A stretch of DNA of 64,000 bases, taken from positions 186,001-250,000 of the forward strand of contig CP167917.1 in the NCBI GenBank assembly GCA_041504365.1, read 5' to 3'. Numbering within the stretch: position 1 is the first letter of the stretch; every line of letters begins with the position of its first letter. Below, piece by piece: positions 28,824 to 37,325 of the stretch. The notes below the pieces were generated by a model. That model had not been told where the DNA came from and ran no database searches. It worked only from the letters and a program-made list of their open reading frames with translations. Source of the stretch: Dryocola sp. LX212 (GTDB taxonomy: Bacteria; Pseudomonadota; Gammaproteobacteria; Enterobacterales; Enterobacteriaceae). A program made the position numbers and the translations under genes.

Positions 28824-29726
28824 TTAATTTTTGCACTGTGCAATGGCGCAGACCATTGCATAATATTTTGTTTCAACAGAGTCTGAGCGTGATGGGAAAT
28901 CGACGGGTGCAATGGTACCAATAATAAAACTTGCAGCACGAGCACCACCCAAGAAGGTAGCCGTTTTATAGAATGTATTAGCGGCGTTAATATCAGGTAA
29001 AACAATAAGATCTACGTCACCACCGACTTCGGTGTCCAGGCCTTTATGGGCCACAGACTCTTTACTGAAGGCCAGGTCGATAGACAGCGGCCCATCAACA
29101 TAACATCCCTTAATACCGCCACGACGATTCATTTGGGTAAGAATTGCTGCATCTATTGTAGATGGCATCGCCGTTTTCACGCCTTCAGTAGCTGCAATGA
29201 CTGCCACTTTCGGTTTATCAATTCCCAGAGCGTGGAAGACGTCAACGCATTGACGAATCATTTGCGCTTTATCGTTTACATCTGGCGCAATATTGATTCC
29301 TGAATCGGTGAAGGCAAAGACCTTATGATAACTTTCGATTTCAACGAATGCTGCCTGAGATACCAGACGAGATTTTTTAAGACCATTTTCCTTATGTAAT
29401 ACTGGTCGTAAGTAATCTGCGGTTTCTAGAGCACCGCGAGTGAGAGCATGTGCTGTACCCTCTTTCACAAGCGATACGGCTTTTTGGCAAGCTTTAATTT
29501 TATCTTTCACATCAATAATTTCGATGTTACGTATATCAAAATCAATTTCTTCACAATATTGTTTGATTTTTTCTTCATCGCCGACCAAAATAGGTTCGGC
29601 GATATGTTGTTCTACAAGCATCTTTAGTGCAGATAATGTTGTTTTATCTTCTGCTGCAGCGACAGCAATTTTCTTTCCTAATCGCGTTTGAGCAATATCT
29701 ACAAAAGTTTCAAGTTTTTTAAGCAT
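28824..29726 (-). CDS. ptb: Phosphate butyryltransferase family acyltransferase
   Basis: The 300 residues are the size of clostridial Ptb. Family features include KIAVAAAEDKTTLSALKM, VKEGTAHALTRGALETADYLRPVL and GPLSIDLAFSKESVAHKG. The enzyme exchanges CoA for phosphate on a short acyl chain. It is tightly linked to buk (16-base gap). No crotonase, 3-hydroxybutyryl-CoA dehydrogenase or butyryl-CoA dehydrogenase gene is present, so butyryl-CoA is not obviously supplied; acetoacetyl-CoA from the upstream thiolase is the likely substrate. Ptb enzymes are known to be promiscuous. Confidence 0.9.
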   Translation of the reverse strand: MLKKLETFVDIAQTRLGKKIAVAAAEDKTTLSALKMLVEQHIAEPILVGDEEKIKQYCEEIDFDIRNIEIIDVKDKIKACQKAVSLVKEGTAHALTRGALETADYLRPVLHKENGLKKSRLVSQAAFVEIESYHKVFAFTDSGINIAPDVNDKAQMIRQCVDVFHALGIDKPKVAVIAATEGVKTAMPSTIDAAILTQMNRRGGIKGCYVDGPLSIDLAFSKESVAHKGLDTEVGGDVDLIVLPDINAANTFYKTATFLGGARAASFIIGTIAPVDFPSRSDSVETKYYAMVCAIAQCKN

Positions 29727-29795
29727 AATAAATTCCTCAACAAAGTTATTATCTATGACTTTGTATAATTAAATTTTAAATAAAGGGTTGTCTTG

Positions 29796-30986
29796 CTAGA
29801 GCATTTCTACCGTTGCGGCAATGCCCATTCCACCGCCAATACACAATGTCGCCAGTCCTTTCTTTACTCCCCGGCGTTTCATCTCATGTACCAATGAAAC
29901 AAAAATACGCGTACCGGACGCACCAATTGGATGTCCAAGCGCAATGGCTCCGCCATTAACATTTACGATATCGGTGTTCCACCCCATTTCGCGGTTAACG
30001 GCTATTGCCTGGGCGGCAAATGCCTCGTTAGCTTCGATAAGCTCAAGATCATTCAGCTTCCAGCCTGCTTTCTCAAGCGCTTTTCTGGATGCAGATACTG
30101 GTCCAATACCCATATAGGCGGGATCTACCCCAGCGGTAGCTATGCTGCGCAATACTGCGAGAGGCTTTATGCCCAGTTCTGCCGCTTTACGTGCGGAAGC
30201 TAGTATGACCATAGCTGCACCATCATTTACTCCCGAGGCGTTACCAGCGGTTACGCTACCATCTTTGATAAAGGCTGGGCGTAAAGCACTCAATCCCTCC
30301 ATTGTGGTCTGAGGGCGATGAAATTCATCCTGGGAAAAATGCAGAGGCTCCTGGCGCTTACGCGGAATGGTTACTGGAACAATCTCACCTGCAAAACCAT
30401 GTTTCTTTAATGCAGCGGTGACTTTTTGCTGTGATTTGAGAGCAAAGCAATCCTGATCTTCACGAGATATTTCCCATTTTCTGGCTATGTTTTCCGCTGT
30501 ATTACCCATATGGAAGTTATTAAATGAATCCCATAATCCATCATTAACCATTGAGTCGATGAGCTGCCAACCTCCCATTTTAGTCCCGTAACGTGAGTTT
30601 GGGAGCAGGTGAGGAGATTGACTCATATTTTCTTGACCGCCGGCGATAATAAGATCGGCCTCGCCACTTTTTATGGCCTGCCATGCAAGTTGCAGTGATT
30701 TGAGTCCCGATCCGCAAACTTTATTAATCGTTAATGCTGAAACACTCTCAGGTAATCCTGATTTAATGACCGTTTGACGTGCTGGATTTTGACCACAGCC
30801 GGATGTAAGGACTTGTCCAATGATAACCTCATCGATTTCGTTTATATTTAAACTGATGTTGTTAATCATTTTCTTTATAACTAGCGAGCCTAGTTCACTT
30901 GCTGATATATCCTTTAATGAACCTCCAAATGCACCAACAGGTGTTCTGGCCAGGTCAAGGATGACTACATCTTCAGTATTAATCAT
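29796..30986 (-). CDS. Acetyl-CoA C-acetyltransferase (thiolase)
   Basis: This 396-residue protein is a biosynthetic-type thiolase. The acylated cysteine is C91 in [10 protein letters not shown]. The histidine lies in [12 protein letters not shown] near 350, and the second catalytic cysteine in TLCIGGGMG near 380. It condenses two acetyl-CoA to acetoacetyl-CoA, or runs in reverse. It is the first gene of the leftward operon and resembles AtoB/ThlA; I cannot say which is nearer. The upstream 150 bases are AT-rich and should hold the operon promoter. Confidence 0.92.
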   Translation of the reverse strand: MINTEDVVILDLARTPVGAFGGSLKDISASELGSLVIKKMINNISLNINEIDEVIIGQVLTSGCGQNPARQTVIKSGLPESVSALTINKVCGSGLKSLQLAWQAIKSGEADLIIAGGQENMSQSPHLLPNSRYGTKMGGWQLIDSMVNDGLWDSFNNFHMGNTAENIARKWEISREDQDCFALKSQQKVTAALKKHGFAGEIVPVTIPRKRQEPLHFSQDEFHRPQTTMEGLSALRPAFIKDGSVTAGNASGVNDGAAMVILASARKAAELGIKPLAVLRSIATAGVDPAYMGIGPVSASRKALEKAGWKLNDLELIEANEAFAAQAIAVNREMGWNTDIVNVNGGAIALGHPIGASGTRIFVSLVHEMKRRGVKKGLATLCIGGGMGIAATVEML

Positions 30987-31143
30987 GAGATTTTCCTTCG
31001 TGGTAATTTAAATGACATATAAATTTTTGGTTATTTAAGTGACTTTGTTTCTTTTCGTTTTACTGAATTTCAAAGTGTGATTGCCAAACTATCTTGCTGT
31101 ATGTAAATTTACCCTATATCAAACATCAAGCAAAGAGGGGTAC

Positions 31144-31362
31144 ATGAGAAATATACATGCAGGAATCGAGGTTGTTAATGAGTTGTCTCTTTTAGTCGTG
31201 CTGATAACGCTTAGCCAGAAGCATCAGAAGGAGCAAAGTGAAGATATCTCAACTATCTGTAATCTATTGAATAAATTGACTGTCAGTAATGAAATCGACG
31301 AGTGTGATATGTTGCAAGGTTATTTCATTCAGACAATGAAAGAAAAATACCAGTTTACTTAA
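31144..31362 (+). CDS. Small hypothetical protein, 72 residues
   Basis: The start at 31144 (MRNIHAGIEVVNELSLLVVLIT) follows a strong AAAGAGGGG ribosome site; a longer frame from 31081 is less likely. The protein begins with an amphipathic/hydrophobic stretch (about residues 8-23) and continues hydrophilic and acidic. It is not recognised. It lies between the divergent thiolase operon and the IprA-like regulator, with AT-rich composition like both, suggesting that it arrived with them. Confidence 0.5.
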   Translation: MRNIHAGIEVVNELSLLVVLITLSQKHQKEQSEDISTICNLLNKLTVSNEIDECDMLQGYFIQTMKEKYQFT

Positions 31363-31697
31363 GTTAATAAAATTATATATCTATGGTCACATATGAGTCG
31401 CGTTGGTGTGGTGTGTTATATGTAATCATAATATTTGTTGATATTAATGGGCTTGTTTTTTACTCTGCGATGGCAATTTAAGTGTTGCTTAAGTGTATTG
31501 AAGTAGTGGTAATGTTTGTATATACCAACATTCACCATTGGTATCATATGACACCAGTTATTTTCGAATAATTTGATTCTAAATTTTATTTTGTAGTGAT
31601 GGCGAATAATTTCATGTTAGGCTTATGTCATTCATTTGTGCCAAGTTTTTGTTTGTAATTGGGAATGTGAAAATTATGTGTTGGGAGTGTGAAGATT
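31363..31697. other. AT-rich leader region of the IprA-like gene
   Basis: No gene is visible in these 335 bases. Just before the regulator a near-duplicate occurs: GTGAAAATTATGTGTTGGGA followed by GTGAAGATTATGTGTGATG, so that the start-site sequence appears twice in tandem. The region should carry the regulator promoter. Confidence 0.5.
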
Positions 31698-32339
31698 ATG
31701 TGTGATGTTCCTTCTTTATCAACGCAGCAAATAACACTTTCAAAATCTGAGTGTCGATATTTTCTTGAAACTATTAGCCAGCATGGTAAAGAGATTTTTC
31801 TTAAGCCGAGAGAGTTTCTGATTATACGGCCGCAGCAGATTTATTTCGTCAATGATGGGCAGTTGTGCACCTTAATAAGAGCGGGAGAAGCTACACATAT
31901 TATTGATTACGCTTTTCATCTTATGCCAATAGGTATTACTGAGAATTTATATCCCGACACTAAAGTTCGTTACCGTGCTACAACCGATGTTAACTTGATA
32001 CAAATTTCTGAGAGTGATTTTTACTCTCTTTTTAAGCATGAAAGTATCGATTTTGTTAAAATTTTGCTTGTATTGAAGTCAACAACGCTGGTCTCCTTCT
32101 TTAATGCTTATCGAGAACGTTGTACCGCCAGTGCTTATTGCACGATTAAATCCTTGATAGAACATTATCATCATGAGCCGAAACAGTTAGAAGGGCTGTC
32201 AACCTATATTTTACATCGTACTCATTTGTCCCGAGGCTATGTTTTTCGGGTATTAGCAAGACTACGTAATATGGGTGTGTTGACGATGGAAGATGGAAGG
32301 TTAATATCAGTTAACGCAGACCTACCTCTTAGTATATGA
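31698..32339 (+). CDS. IprA/CRP-like winged-helix regulator
   Basis: The protein has 213 residues from the ATG at 31698, nine bases after GGGAG; a GTG at 31689 is an alternative. An N-terminal cNMP-binding-like beta-roll (about residues 15-120; FLIIRPQQIYFVNDGQLCTLIRAGEATHIIDYA in pieces) lacks an obvious cAMP-binding R-S-A signature. The C-terminal winged helix (about 150-205) contains TYILHRTHLSRGYVFRVLARLRNMGVL. It resembles IprA, a regulator associated with peroxide sensitivity in enterobacteria. It is divergent from and beside the thiolase-acs operon, the obvious candidate target. Confidence 0.7.
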   Translation: MCDVPSLSTQQITLSKSECRYFLETISQHGKEIFLKPREFLIIRPQQIYFVNDGQLCTLIRAGEATHIIDYAFHLMPIGITENLYPDTKVRYRATTDVNLIQISESDFYSLFKHESIDFVKILLVLKSTTLVSFFNAYRERCTASAYCTIKSLIEHYHHEPKQLEGLSTYILHRTHLSRGYVFRVLARLRNMGVLTMEDGRLISVNADLPLSI

Positions 32340-32714
32340 TATATACAAAAAACATAACGAATTGTCCAATGTGAAAGGAAAAGACATGTTAGGTTGATGA
32401 GCTCAATTTGGAATTATACAAATTCGGCGCTACTTTATCTTTTATCATTTCAATCATAATTTAGATATTTATCTACCATGATTATGTTTTTGTACTATTT
32501 TTATGGCATGCAGTTAAATGTATTTGCTCCTCCGATTCTTGTTACGAACTGACTTTGCTGTCATTGGGTCAGTGCTACGACATTTTTATCGGTATACCAG
32601 TAAAAGGATACTGCTATGTGCTGCAACTCTAGCGTTAAGATCAATGATGAGATTGGTCGGCAGTTCGATGTATAATGATTTATATATCGAATTTAATTAA
32701 CCGATAGAGTCCTT
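32340..32714. other. Intergenic region ending in a ModE-like operator
   Basis: No credible gene lies in these 375 bases; a 60-codon frame at 32518-32700 lacks a ribosome site and recognisable similarity. The right end holds the dyad listed at 32664-32691, immediately upstream of the ABC importer. GC content rises sharply after this point, marking a boundary between two accessory blocks. Confidence 0.5.
32664..32691. promoter_or_regulatory. ModE-like operator
   Basis: TTCGATGTATAA, spacer TGAT, TTATATATCGAA: 11 of 12 positions are symmetric. Seen as TCGATGTATA-N6-TATATATCGA it fits the known ModE consensus of E. coli (ATCGnTATATA-N6-TATATAnCGAT). It ends 23 bases before the ATG of the periplasmic binding protein gene, a position suited to molybdate-dependent repression of the importer operon. 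Confidence 0.6.
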
Positions 32715-33770
32715 ATGCAAACTATTAGCAGTATCGCGCTCGCTTGCGCCACGCTTTTCCTCGCTTTTTCTGCCCATGCGGATCGCGTTATCACCGACCA
32801 GCTGGGCCGTCAGGTTACGTTGCCCGACCAGGTTGACCGGGTTGTTGTCCTGCAGCACCAGACGCTAAATCTTCTGGTTCAGCTCGATGCGGATAAAGAC
32901 ATTGTTGGCGTGCTGAAGAGCTGGAAGAAACAGCTCGGCCCTGGCTTCGCTCGTTTCATGCCCGCCATAAATTCTCTGCCGATGCCCGGCGACCTCACTC
33001 AGGTCAACATTGAAAGCCTGCTGACGCTCCATCCGCAGGTGGTGTTTGTTGCCAACTACGCGCCAGCGGAGATGATCCAGCAGATTCAAAATGCGGGCAT
33101 TCCGGTGGTGGCGATTTCGCTGCGTAAAGATGCGGCGGGGCAGCAGAACAAAATGAACCCCACGATGAAGGACGAAGAGCAGTCCTACAACGAAGGGCTG
33201 AAGCAGGGTATCCGCCTGATTGCCGACGTGGTTGACCGCAAAACCCAGGGCGAGGCGCTGATTAAATACGCCTTCGACGCGCGGGCAAAATACAACGCGC
33301 CGGTGAGCGATATCCCGGATAGCAAAAGAGTTCGTGTTTATATGGCGAACCCCGATCTGAATACTTACGGATCGGGTAAATACACGGGCCTGATGATGAA
33401 GCACGCCGGGGCGCTGAACGTGGCCGCCGCAAGCGTTAAGGGCGCGCGACAGGTTTCGCTGGAGCAGGTCCTGCAGTGGGATCCGCAGGTGATCTTCGTG
33501 CAGGATCGCTACCCGCAGGTGGTAACGCAGATCATGAACGATCCCAACTGGCAGGCCGTTGATGCGGTGAAAAACCATCGCGTGTGGCTGATGCCGGAAT
33601 ACGCCAAGGCCTGGGGCTACCCGATGCCGGAAGCGCTGGCGATTGGCGAGCTGTGGATGGCGAAAAAGCTCTATCCGCAGGCCTATAAATATGTCGACGT
33701 TGATGCCCTGGCGCAGGACTACTACCAGCGGTTCTACCGGGTGAACTGGCAGTCCGATGCTAAGCAGTAA
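32715..33770 (+). CDS. Periplasmic substrate-binding protein of a FecCD-type ABC importer (probable molybdate/tungstate)
   Basis: The protein has 351 residues. Residues 1-22 are a signal peptide (SIALACATLFLAFSAHA, cleavage before DRVITDQLGR). The mature part is a TroA/BtuF-type (class III) binding protein: DQLGRQVTLPDQVDRVVVLQ, INIESLL-type IESLLTLHPQVVFV, and the C-terminal lobe VSLEQVLQWDPQVIFVQDR. This class binds iron complexes, haem, cobalamin or, in the MolA type, molybdate and tungstate. The ModE-like operator upstream and the ModA-like gene downstream favour the last. The permease gene overlaps by 14 bases. Confidence 0.82.
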   Translation: MQTISSIALACATLFLAFSAHADRVITDQLGRQVTLPDQVDRVVVLQHQTLNLLVQLDADKDIVGVLKSWKKQLGPGFARFMPAINSLPMPGDLTQVNIESLLTLHPQVVFVANYAPAEMIQQIQNAGIPVVAISLRKDAAGQQNKMNPTMKDEEQSYNEGLKQGIRLIADVVDRKTQGEALIKYAFDARAKYNAPVSDIPDSKRVRVYMANPDLNTYGSGKYTGLMMKHAGALNVAAASVKGARQVSLEQVLQWDPQVIFVQDRYPQVVTQIMNDPNWQAVDAVKNHRVWLMPEYAKAWGYPMPEALAIGELWMAKKLYPQAYKYVDVDALAQDYYQRFYRVNWQSDAKQ

Positions 33771-34761
33771 ATCAGACCTGTTTCTGCAGCCCGCGCTGAT
33801 TGTTTCGGCGCTGGCGCTGGGTATCGGCTCGTTGTGTCTGGGGCAGTATCCGCTGGCCCTGAGCGAAATTTTCCACCAGCTTATCCATTTTTCCCATCAT
33901 GAAGGTATGGCCAGCCAGATTGTCTGGTCCGTCCGGCTGCCGCGCGTGCTGATTGCGCTGCTGGCGGGCGGTGCGCTTGGCTTATGCGGCGCCACGTTGC
34001 AGGGGGTGTTGCATAATCCGCTGGTGGATCCGCATATTATCGGCGTCACTTCCGGCTCGGCTTTCGGCGGCGCGCTGGCGATTCTGCTTGGCCTGCCGCC
34101 GATTGCGATGATGGGATCAACCTTTGCTTTTGGCCTCACCGCGCTGATTCTGGTTTACGCCATTGCCGCGCTGCAGGGGCGGGAAAACGCACTGATCCTT
34201 ATCCTCTCCGGCATTATTCTGAGCGGCTTTTTTGCCGCGCTGGTGAGCCTGATCCAGTACCAGGCCGACACCGAAGAGACGCTGCCCAATATCGTCTTCT
34301 GGCTGCTGGGCAGCTTTGCGACGGCGAACTGGCATAAAGCGGCGATGCTTGCCGTCCCGGTGGCGCTTGCTACGGCGCTGCTGTTCCAGCTGCGCTGGCG
34401 CATAAATTTACTCTCGCTAAATGATAAGGACGCCAGGGCGCTGGGCGTGAGTGTCGTGCCGCTGCGGCGGACGGTGCTGGTTTGCTGCGCGATTCTGGTT
34501 GCGGCCCAGGTTGCCGTGAGCGGCAGCATTGCCTGGGTTGGGCTGGTCATTCCGCATCTGGCCCGCCTGCTGGTCGGGGTCGACCATCGCCGCCTGCTGC
34601 CCGCGTCGTTCTGGCTCGGCGGCTGCTTTATGATTGTTGTGGACGACCTTGCCCGCACCCTGACGCAGGCGGAGATCCCGCTGGGTATCATCACCGCGCT
34701 GCTCGGCGCGCCGCTGTTCACCTTCCTGTTAATCCGCTCCAGCCGTAAGGCCCGCCAATGA
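33757..34761 (+). CDS. FecCD-family ABC permease (MolB/BtuC type)
   Basis: This 334-residue protein has about ten membrane segments. Typical FecCD motifs are VWSVRLPRVLIALLAGGALGLCG near residue 55, NPLVDPHIIGVTSGSAFGG near 85, and the ATPase-contacting helix region ALGVSVVPLRR near 230, followed by GSIAWVGLVIPHLARLLVG. It forms the homodimeric channel of the importer. The start overlaps the binding-protein gene by 14 bases, and its stop overlaps the ATPase start (ATGA). Confidence 0.9.
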   Translation: MLSSKSDLFLQPALIVSALALGIGSLCLGQYPLALSEIFHQLIHFSHHEGMASQIVWSVRLPRVLIALLAGGALGLCGATLQGVLHNPLVDPHIIGVTSGSAFGGALAILLGLPPIAMMGSTFAFGLTALILVYAIAALQGRENALILILSGIILSGFFAALVSLIQYQADTEETLPNIVFWLLGSFATANWHKAAMLAVPVALATALLFQLRWRINLLSLNDKDARALGVSVVPLRRTVLVCCAILVAAQVAVSGSIAWVGLVIPHLARLLVGVDHRRLLPASFWLGGCFMIVVDDLARTLTQAEIPLGIITALLGAPLFTFLLIRSSRKARQ

Positions 34762-35510
34762 CATCCGCAACGCTCAACATTCAGCAACTCCAATATGGGC
34801 ATAAAGAAGCGCTCTTCGAGCCGTTAACCTTTCGCTGCCAGCGTGGGGAAATCTGGGCCGTACTCGGGCGCAATGGGCTGGGGAAAAGTACCTTACTGGA
34901 TACGCTGAGCGGCGTGCTAAAGCCGCTGGGCGGGAGTTTCAGCAGCGAAGGGGGCGTGGGCATTGTGGCGCAGCATTTTCATCTGCCGTTTCCCTATACC
35001 GTGCGCGATGTCGTGCTGATGGGGCGGGCGCGCCACGTCGGGCTGTTTTCCCTGCCGGTGCGCAGAGACGGCAGGCGGGTCTCAGGAGCGCTGGAACAGC
35101 TGAATATTGGCCACCTCGCCGCGCAGGTCTTTACCTCACTTTCCGGCGGGCAGCAGCAGCTGGTGATGATTGCCAGAGCGCTGGTCACCGCCAGCCAGAC
35201 TCTGCTGCTGGATGAACCCTGCTCGGCGCTGGACTTAGCCAATCAGCAGGTGGTTTTGCAGCTGATAAGCGATCTGGCCCACCGGCAAAACCGCTGCGTG
35301 GTGTTCAGCACCCACGATCCCGTTCACGCTCAGCAGGTGGCGACGCATACGCTGCTCCTGCTGCCAGAAGGGAAATGGCTGGCGGGGGAAACCGATGCCG
35401 TTCTGACCGAAGAGAACATGCATCGCGCTTACGGCCTGCCGCTCCGCAGGGTCAGCCTGGAAGGGTCTTCAGCGTCCTGCCTGGTGCCGCTTTTCACTAT
35501 CGAAAAGTAG
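34758..35510 (+). CDS. ABC transporter ATPase of the FecCD-type importer
   Basis: The protein has 250 residues. Walker A is GRNGLGKST (about 36-44), the Q-loop GIVAQHF, the signature SLSGGQQQL (about 130), Walker B LLLDEPCSAL, and the switch histidine is in FSTHDP. It energises the permease encoded four bases upstream. The last 14 bases overlap, tail to tail, with the ModA-like gene on the opposite strand. Confidence 0.92.
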   Translation: MTSATLNIQQLQYGHKEALFEPLTFRCQRGEIWAVLGRNGLGKSTLLDTLSGVLKPLGGSFSSEGGVGIVAQHFHLPFPYTVRDVVLMGRARHVGLFSLPVRRDGRRVSGALEQLNIGHLAAQVFTSLSGGQQQLVMIARALVTASQTLLLDEPCSALDLANQQVVLQLISDLAHRQNRCVVFSTHDPVHAQQVATHTLLLLPEGKWLAGETDAVLTEENMHRAYGLPLRRVSLEGSSASCLVPLFTIEK

Positions 35511-36219
35511 CGGACAAAAAGCCCGCTGCGGTCAGGCTCGTTTGCCCTTCCTGGGCGAGAATAAATTCAGCCAGCGACCGGGCTTCCGGTGCCTGGCTTA
35601 ATACCGCCAGCTGGTATTCGCACAGAATATTATGTTCATCGGGAATCGCGATGCTTTGCACGTCCGGCTGGTCTGCCAGCGCCAGGCCGTAGTGGGCATA
35701 GCCGATAAACACGTCCGCCAGCCCCTGACGAATCACCCACGCGCTCGCCAGCTCGCCTTTAGGCACGCTTAGCGTCTCCCTGCCGCCGACCAGCTGAAGC
35801 GCTCTCTTCTTAAGCTTCTCACCCAGTCCCGACTCGAGCCGTTCAAGCCCGTCGAACAGCGCCCAGGTGTAATCCCCGGACGGGTCGCAGCCCGGCGTTG
35901 AGGTACCGATTCGCAGCGTCGGGTCGCGCAGTAAATCCAGCCAGTTAGCCTTGTGACGAGCCGTCAGGCTCAGGCGATTCCAGGCAAAGGTATGCGCGCT
36001 GAGCGCTTTGTCCGCGGCCAGTAAGGCCTGCGGGTGAGCGCGGTTGGCCGAGGCAAAAAGCGCACAGGGCTCCCCTGCCTCAATGCGTTCTTTCAGCAGC
36101 CCTGCCGGGCCGTACTTTACGTCTACTGCGATGCCCGTGGCCTGAGTAAAGTGCTGCATCAGCGGCGTGAAGGCCAGGCGCAGGCTACCGGCGGCCAGCA
36201 CGGGTAAAGGAGAAGTCAT
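35497..36219 (-). CDS. ModA-like substrate-binding protein without signal peptide
   Basis: The 240 residues belong to the molybdate-binding ModA fold family (SBP type 2): LAAGSLRLAFTPLMQHFTQATG corresponds to the mature ModA start, followed by FASANRAHPQAL, LRIGTSTPGCDPSGDYTWALF and DVFIGYAHYG. It starts directly at the mature domain with MTSPLPVLAAGSL; AGGA lies seven bases before the ATG, and no hydrophobic leader exists upstream in frame. It is therefore predicted to be cytoplasmic, unusual for the family. It converges on the ABC importer operon with a 14-base overlap. Confidence 0.75.
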   Translation of the reverse strand: MTSPLPVLAAGSLRLAFTPLMQHFTQATGIAVDVKYGPAGLLKERIEAGEPCALFASANRAHPQALLAADKALSAHTFAWNRLSLTARHKANWLDLLRDPTLRIGTSTPGCDPSGDYTWALFDGLERLESGLGEKLKKRALQLVGGRETLSVPKGELASAWVIRQGLADVFIGYAHYGLALADQPDVQSIAIPDEHNILCEYQLAVLSQAPEARSLAEFILAQEGQTSLTAAGFLSATFR

Positions 36220-36379
36220 CGGCGATTCCTGAATTTTTAAGTCTGCCGCAAGAGTACGCCTTTTACAGAGGGGCGGGCAAAAAGGTTTTTATCTTAGTCA
36301 CACAACCCGATAGCTAACCCGTTTTAACAGGCATCCTGTTGTATAGTAAGCCTTAATACAACACGGTTCGGAGTTGCCC

Positions 36380-37270
36380 ATGGACATCCTGAATAAGCTC
36401 CCTCTGTCCTCACTGAGATTGTTCGAGGCCGCCGGGCGAACCTGCTCTTTCACGCTGGCTGCCGGGGAGCTGGGTATAACGGCCAGCGCGGCCAGCCATG
36501 CCATCGGTAAGCTTGAAAAGCAGCTGGCCGTGCGCCTGTTCTTCAGAAATACCCGCGAGATGGCGTTAACCGCCGATGGTGAACTGCTGTTAAGGCACGT
36601 TCAAAACGCGTTCAGCGAAATAAAACAGGGCGTAAATTCCCTGGCGAAGAGCCAGCAGCGTCCTCTGCGCATACATACTGTTCCAAGCTTCGCCAATCAG
36701 TGGCTGCTCTCACGCCTGTCATCTTTTATTCAGCGTCATCCTGAGGTGCAGTTCCGTTTCTCGGCAAATACCGATCCCGTCAGGTTTGAAGACGACGAAT
36801 TTGATTTAGATATTCTTTACGGTCAGCCAGTCTCCTCCTCGTATCACAGCATTCCTCTGTCGGTGGAGCAGCTGACGCCGCTTTGCAGCCCGCAGGTCGC
36901 TGAAAAAATCAGAAAACCCGAGGATTTGTACAGCTGCACGTTGATCCAGTGCGATGCGCAGCTTTATCAATGGCGAGGATGGTTTGAGGAGAATAATTTA
37001 GCGCCGCCTGACCAGTACCATTTAAGCTTTGACCGGAGCTTTATGGCCATTAAGGCGGCCGTGGATGGGCTTGGCGTGGTGCTTGAATCCATGCTGCTTG
37101 CGGAAAAAGAGATAAAAAATGGCGATCTTGTGTGTCCGCTGGTGGAGACGACCCGGGAGCTGCATTACATCTGTCACTATTTATCCTTCCCGCGCTATCA
37201 GCAGCATCCCGCCCTGGAGATGTTTAAAACCTGGCTGCTGAACGAGCTGAATAGTGCGAACCACCGTTAA
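36380..37270 (+). CDS. LysR family regulator, GcvA-like
   Basis: The protein has 296 residues from the ATG at 36380 with GGAG seven bases upstream. The N-terminal domain LSSLRLFEAAGRTCSFTLAA and ITASAASHAIGKLEKQL is of the GcvA/AmpR type. The effector domain contains FRFSANTDPVRFEDDEFDLDILYG, also GcvA-like. It is convergent with the MFS-transketolase operon (55 bases between stops) and divergent from the ModA-like gene. The target is not obvious; the neighbouring catabolic operon is the best guess. Confidence 0.85.
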   Translation: MDILNKLPLSSLRLFEAAGRTCSFTLAAGELGITASAASHAIGKLEKQLAVRLFFRNTREMALTADGELLLRHVQNAFSEIKQGVNSLAKSQQRPLRIHTVPSFANQWLLSRLSSFIQRHPEVQFRFSANTDPVRFEDDEFDLDILYGQPVSSSYHSIPLSVEQLTPLCSPQVAEKIRKPEDLYSCTLIQCDAQLYQWRGWFEENNLAPPDQYHLSFDRSFMAIKAAVDGLGVVLESMLLAEKEIKNGDLVCPLVETTRELHYICHYLSFPRYQQHPALEMFKTWLLNELNSANHR

Positions 37271-37325
37271 GGTCGGCTGCGCGAAGAAAAGAAGCGGCTG
37301 AAAATGTTTAACCGCTCATGACGGT

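Noticed and set aside
27737-29726. Butyrate fermentation pathway from ptb and buk
   Set aside because: No hydroxybutyryl-CoA dehydrogenase, crotonase or butyryl-CoA dehydrogenase is in the operon, whereas thiolase and acetoacetate decarboxylase are.
32518-32700. 60-codon ORF before the ABC importer
   Set aside because: No ribosome site, no recognisable family, and it contains the ModE-like operator.
32715-35510. Plain iron-siderophore or haem importer
   Set aside because: No TonB-dependent receptor or siderophore gene and no obvious Fur box is nearby, while a ModE-like site and a ModA-like gene are; kept only as the alternative.
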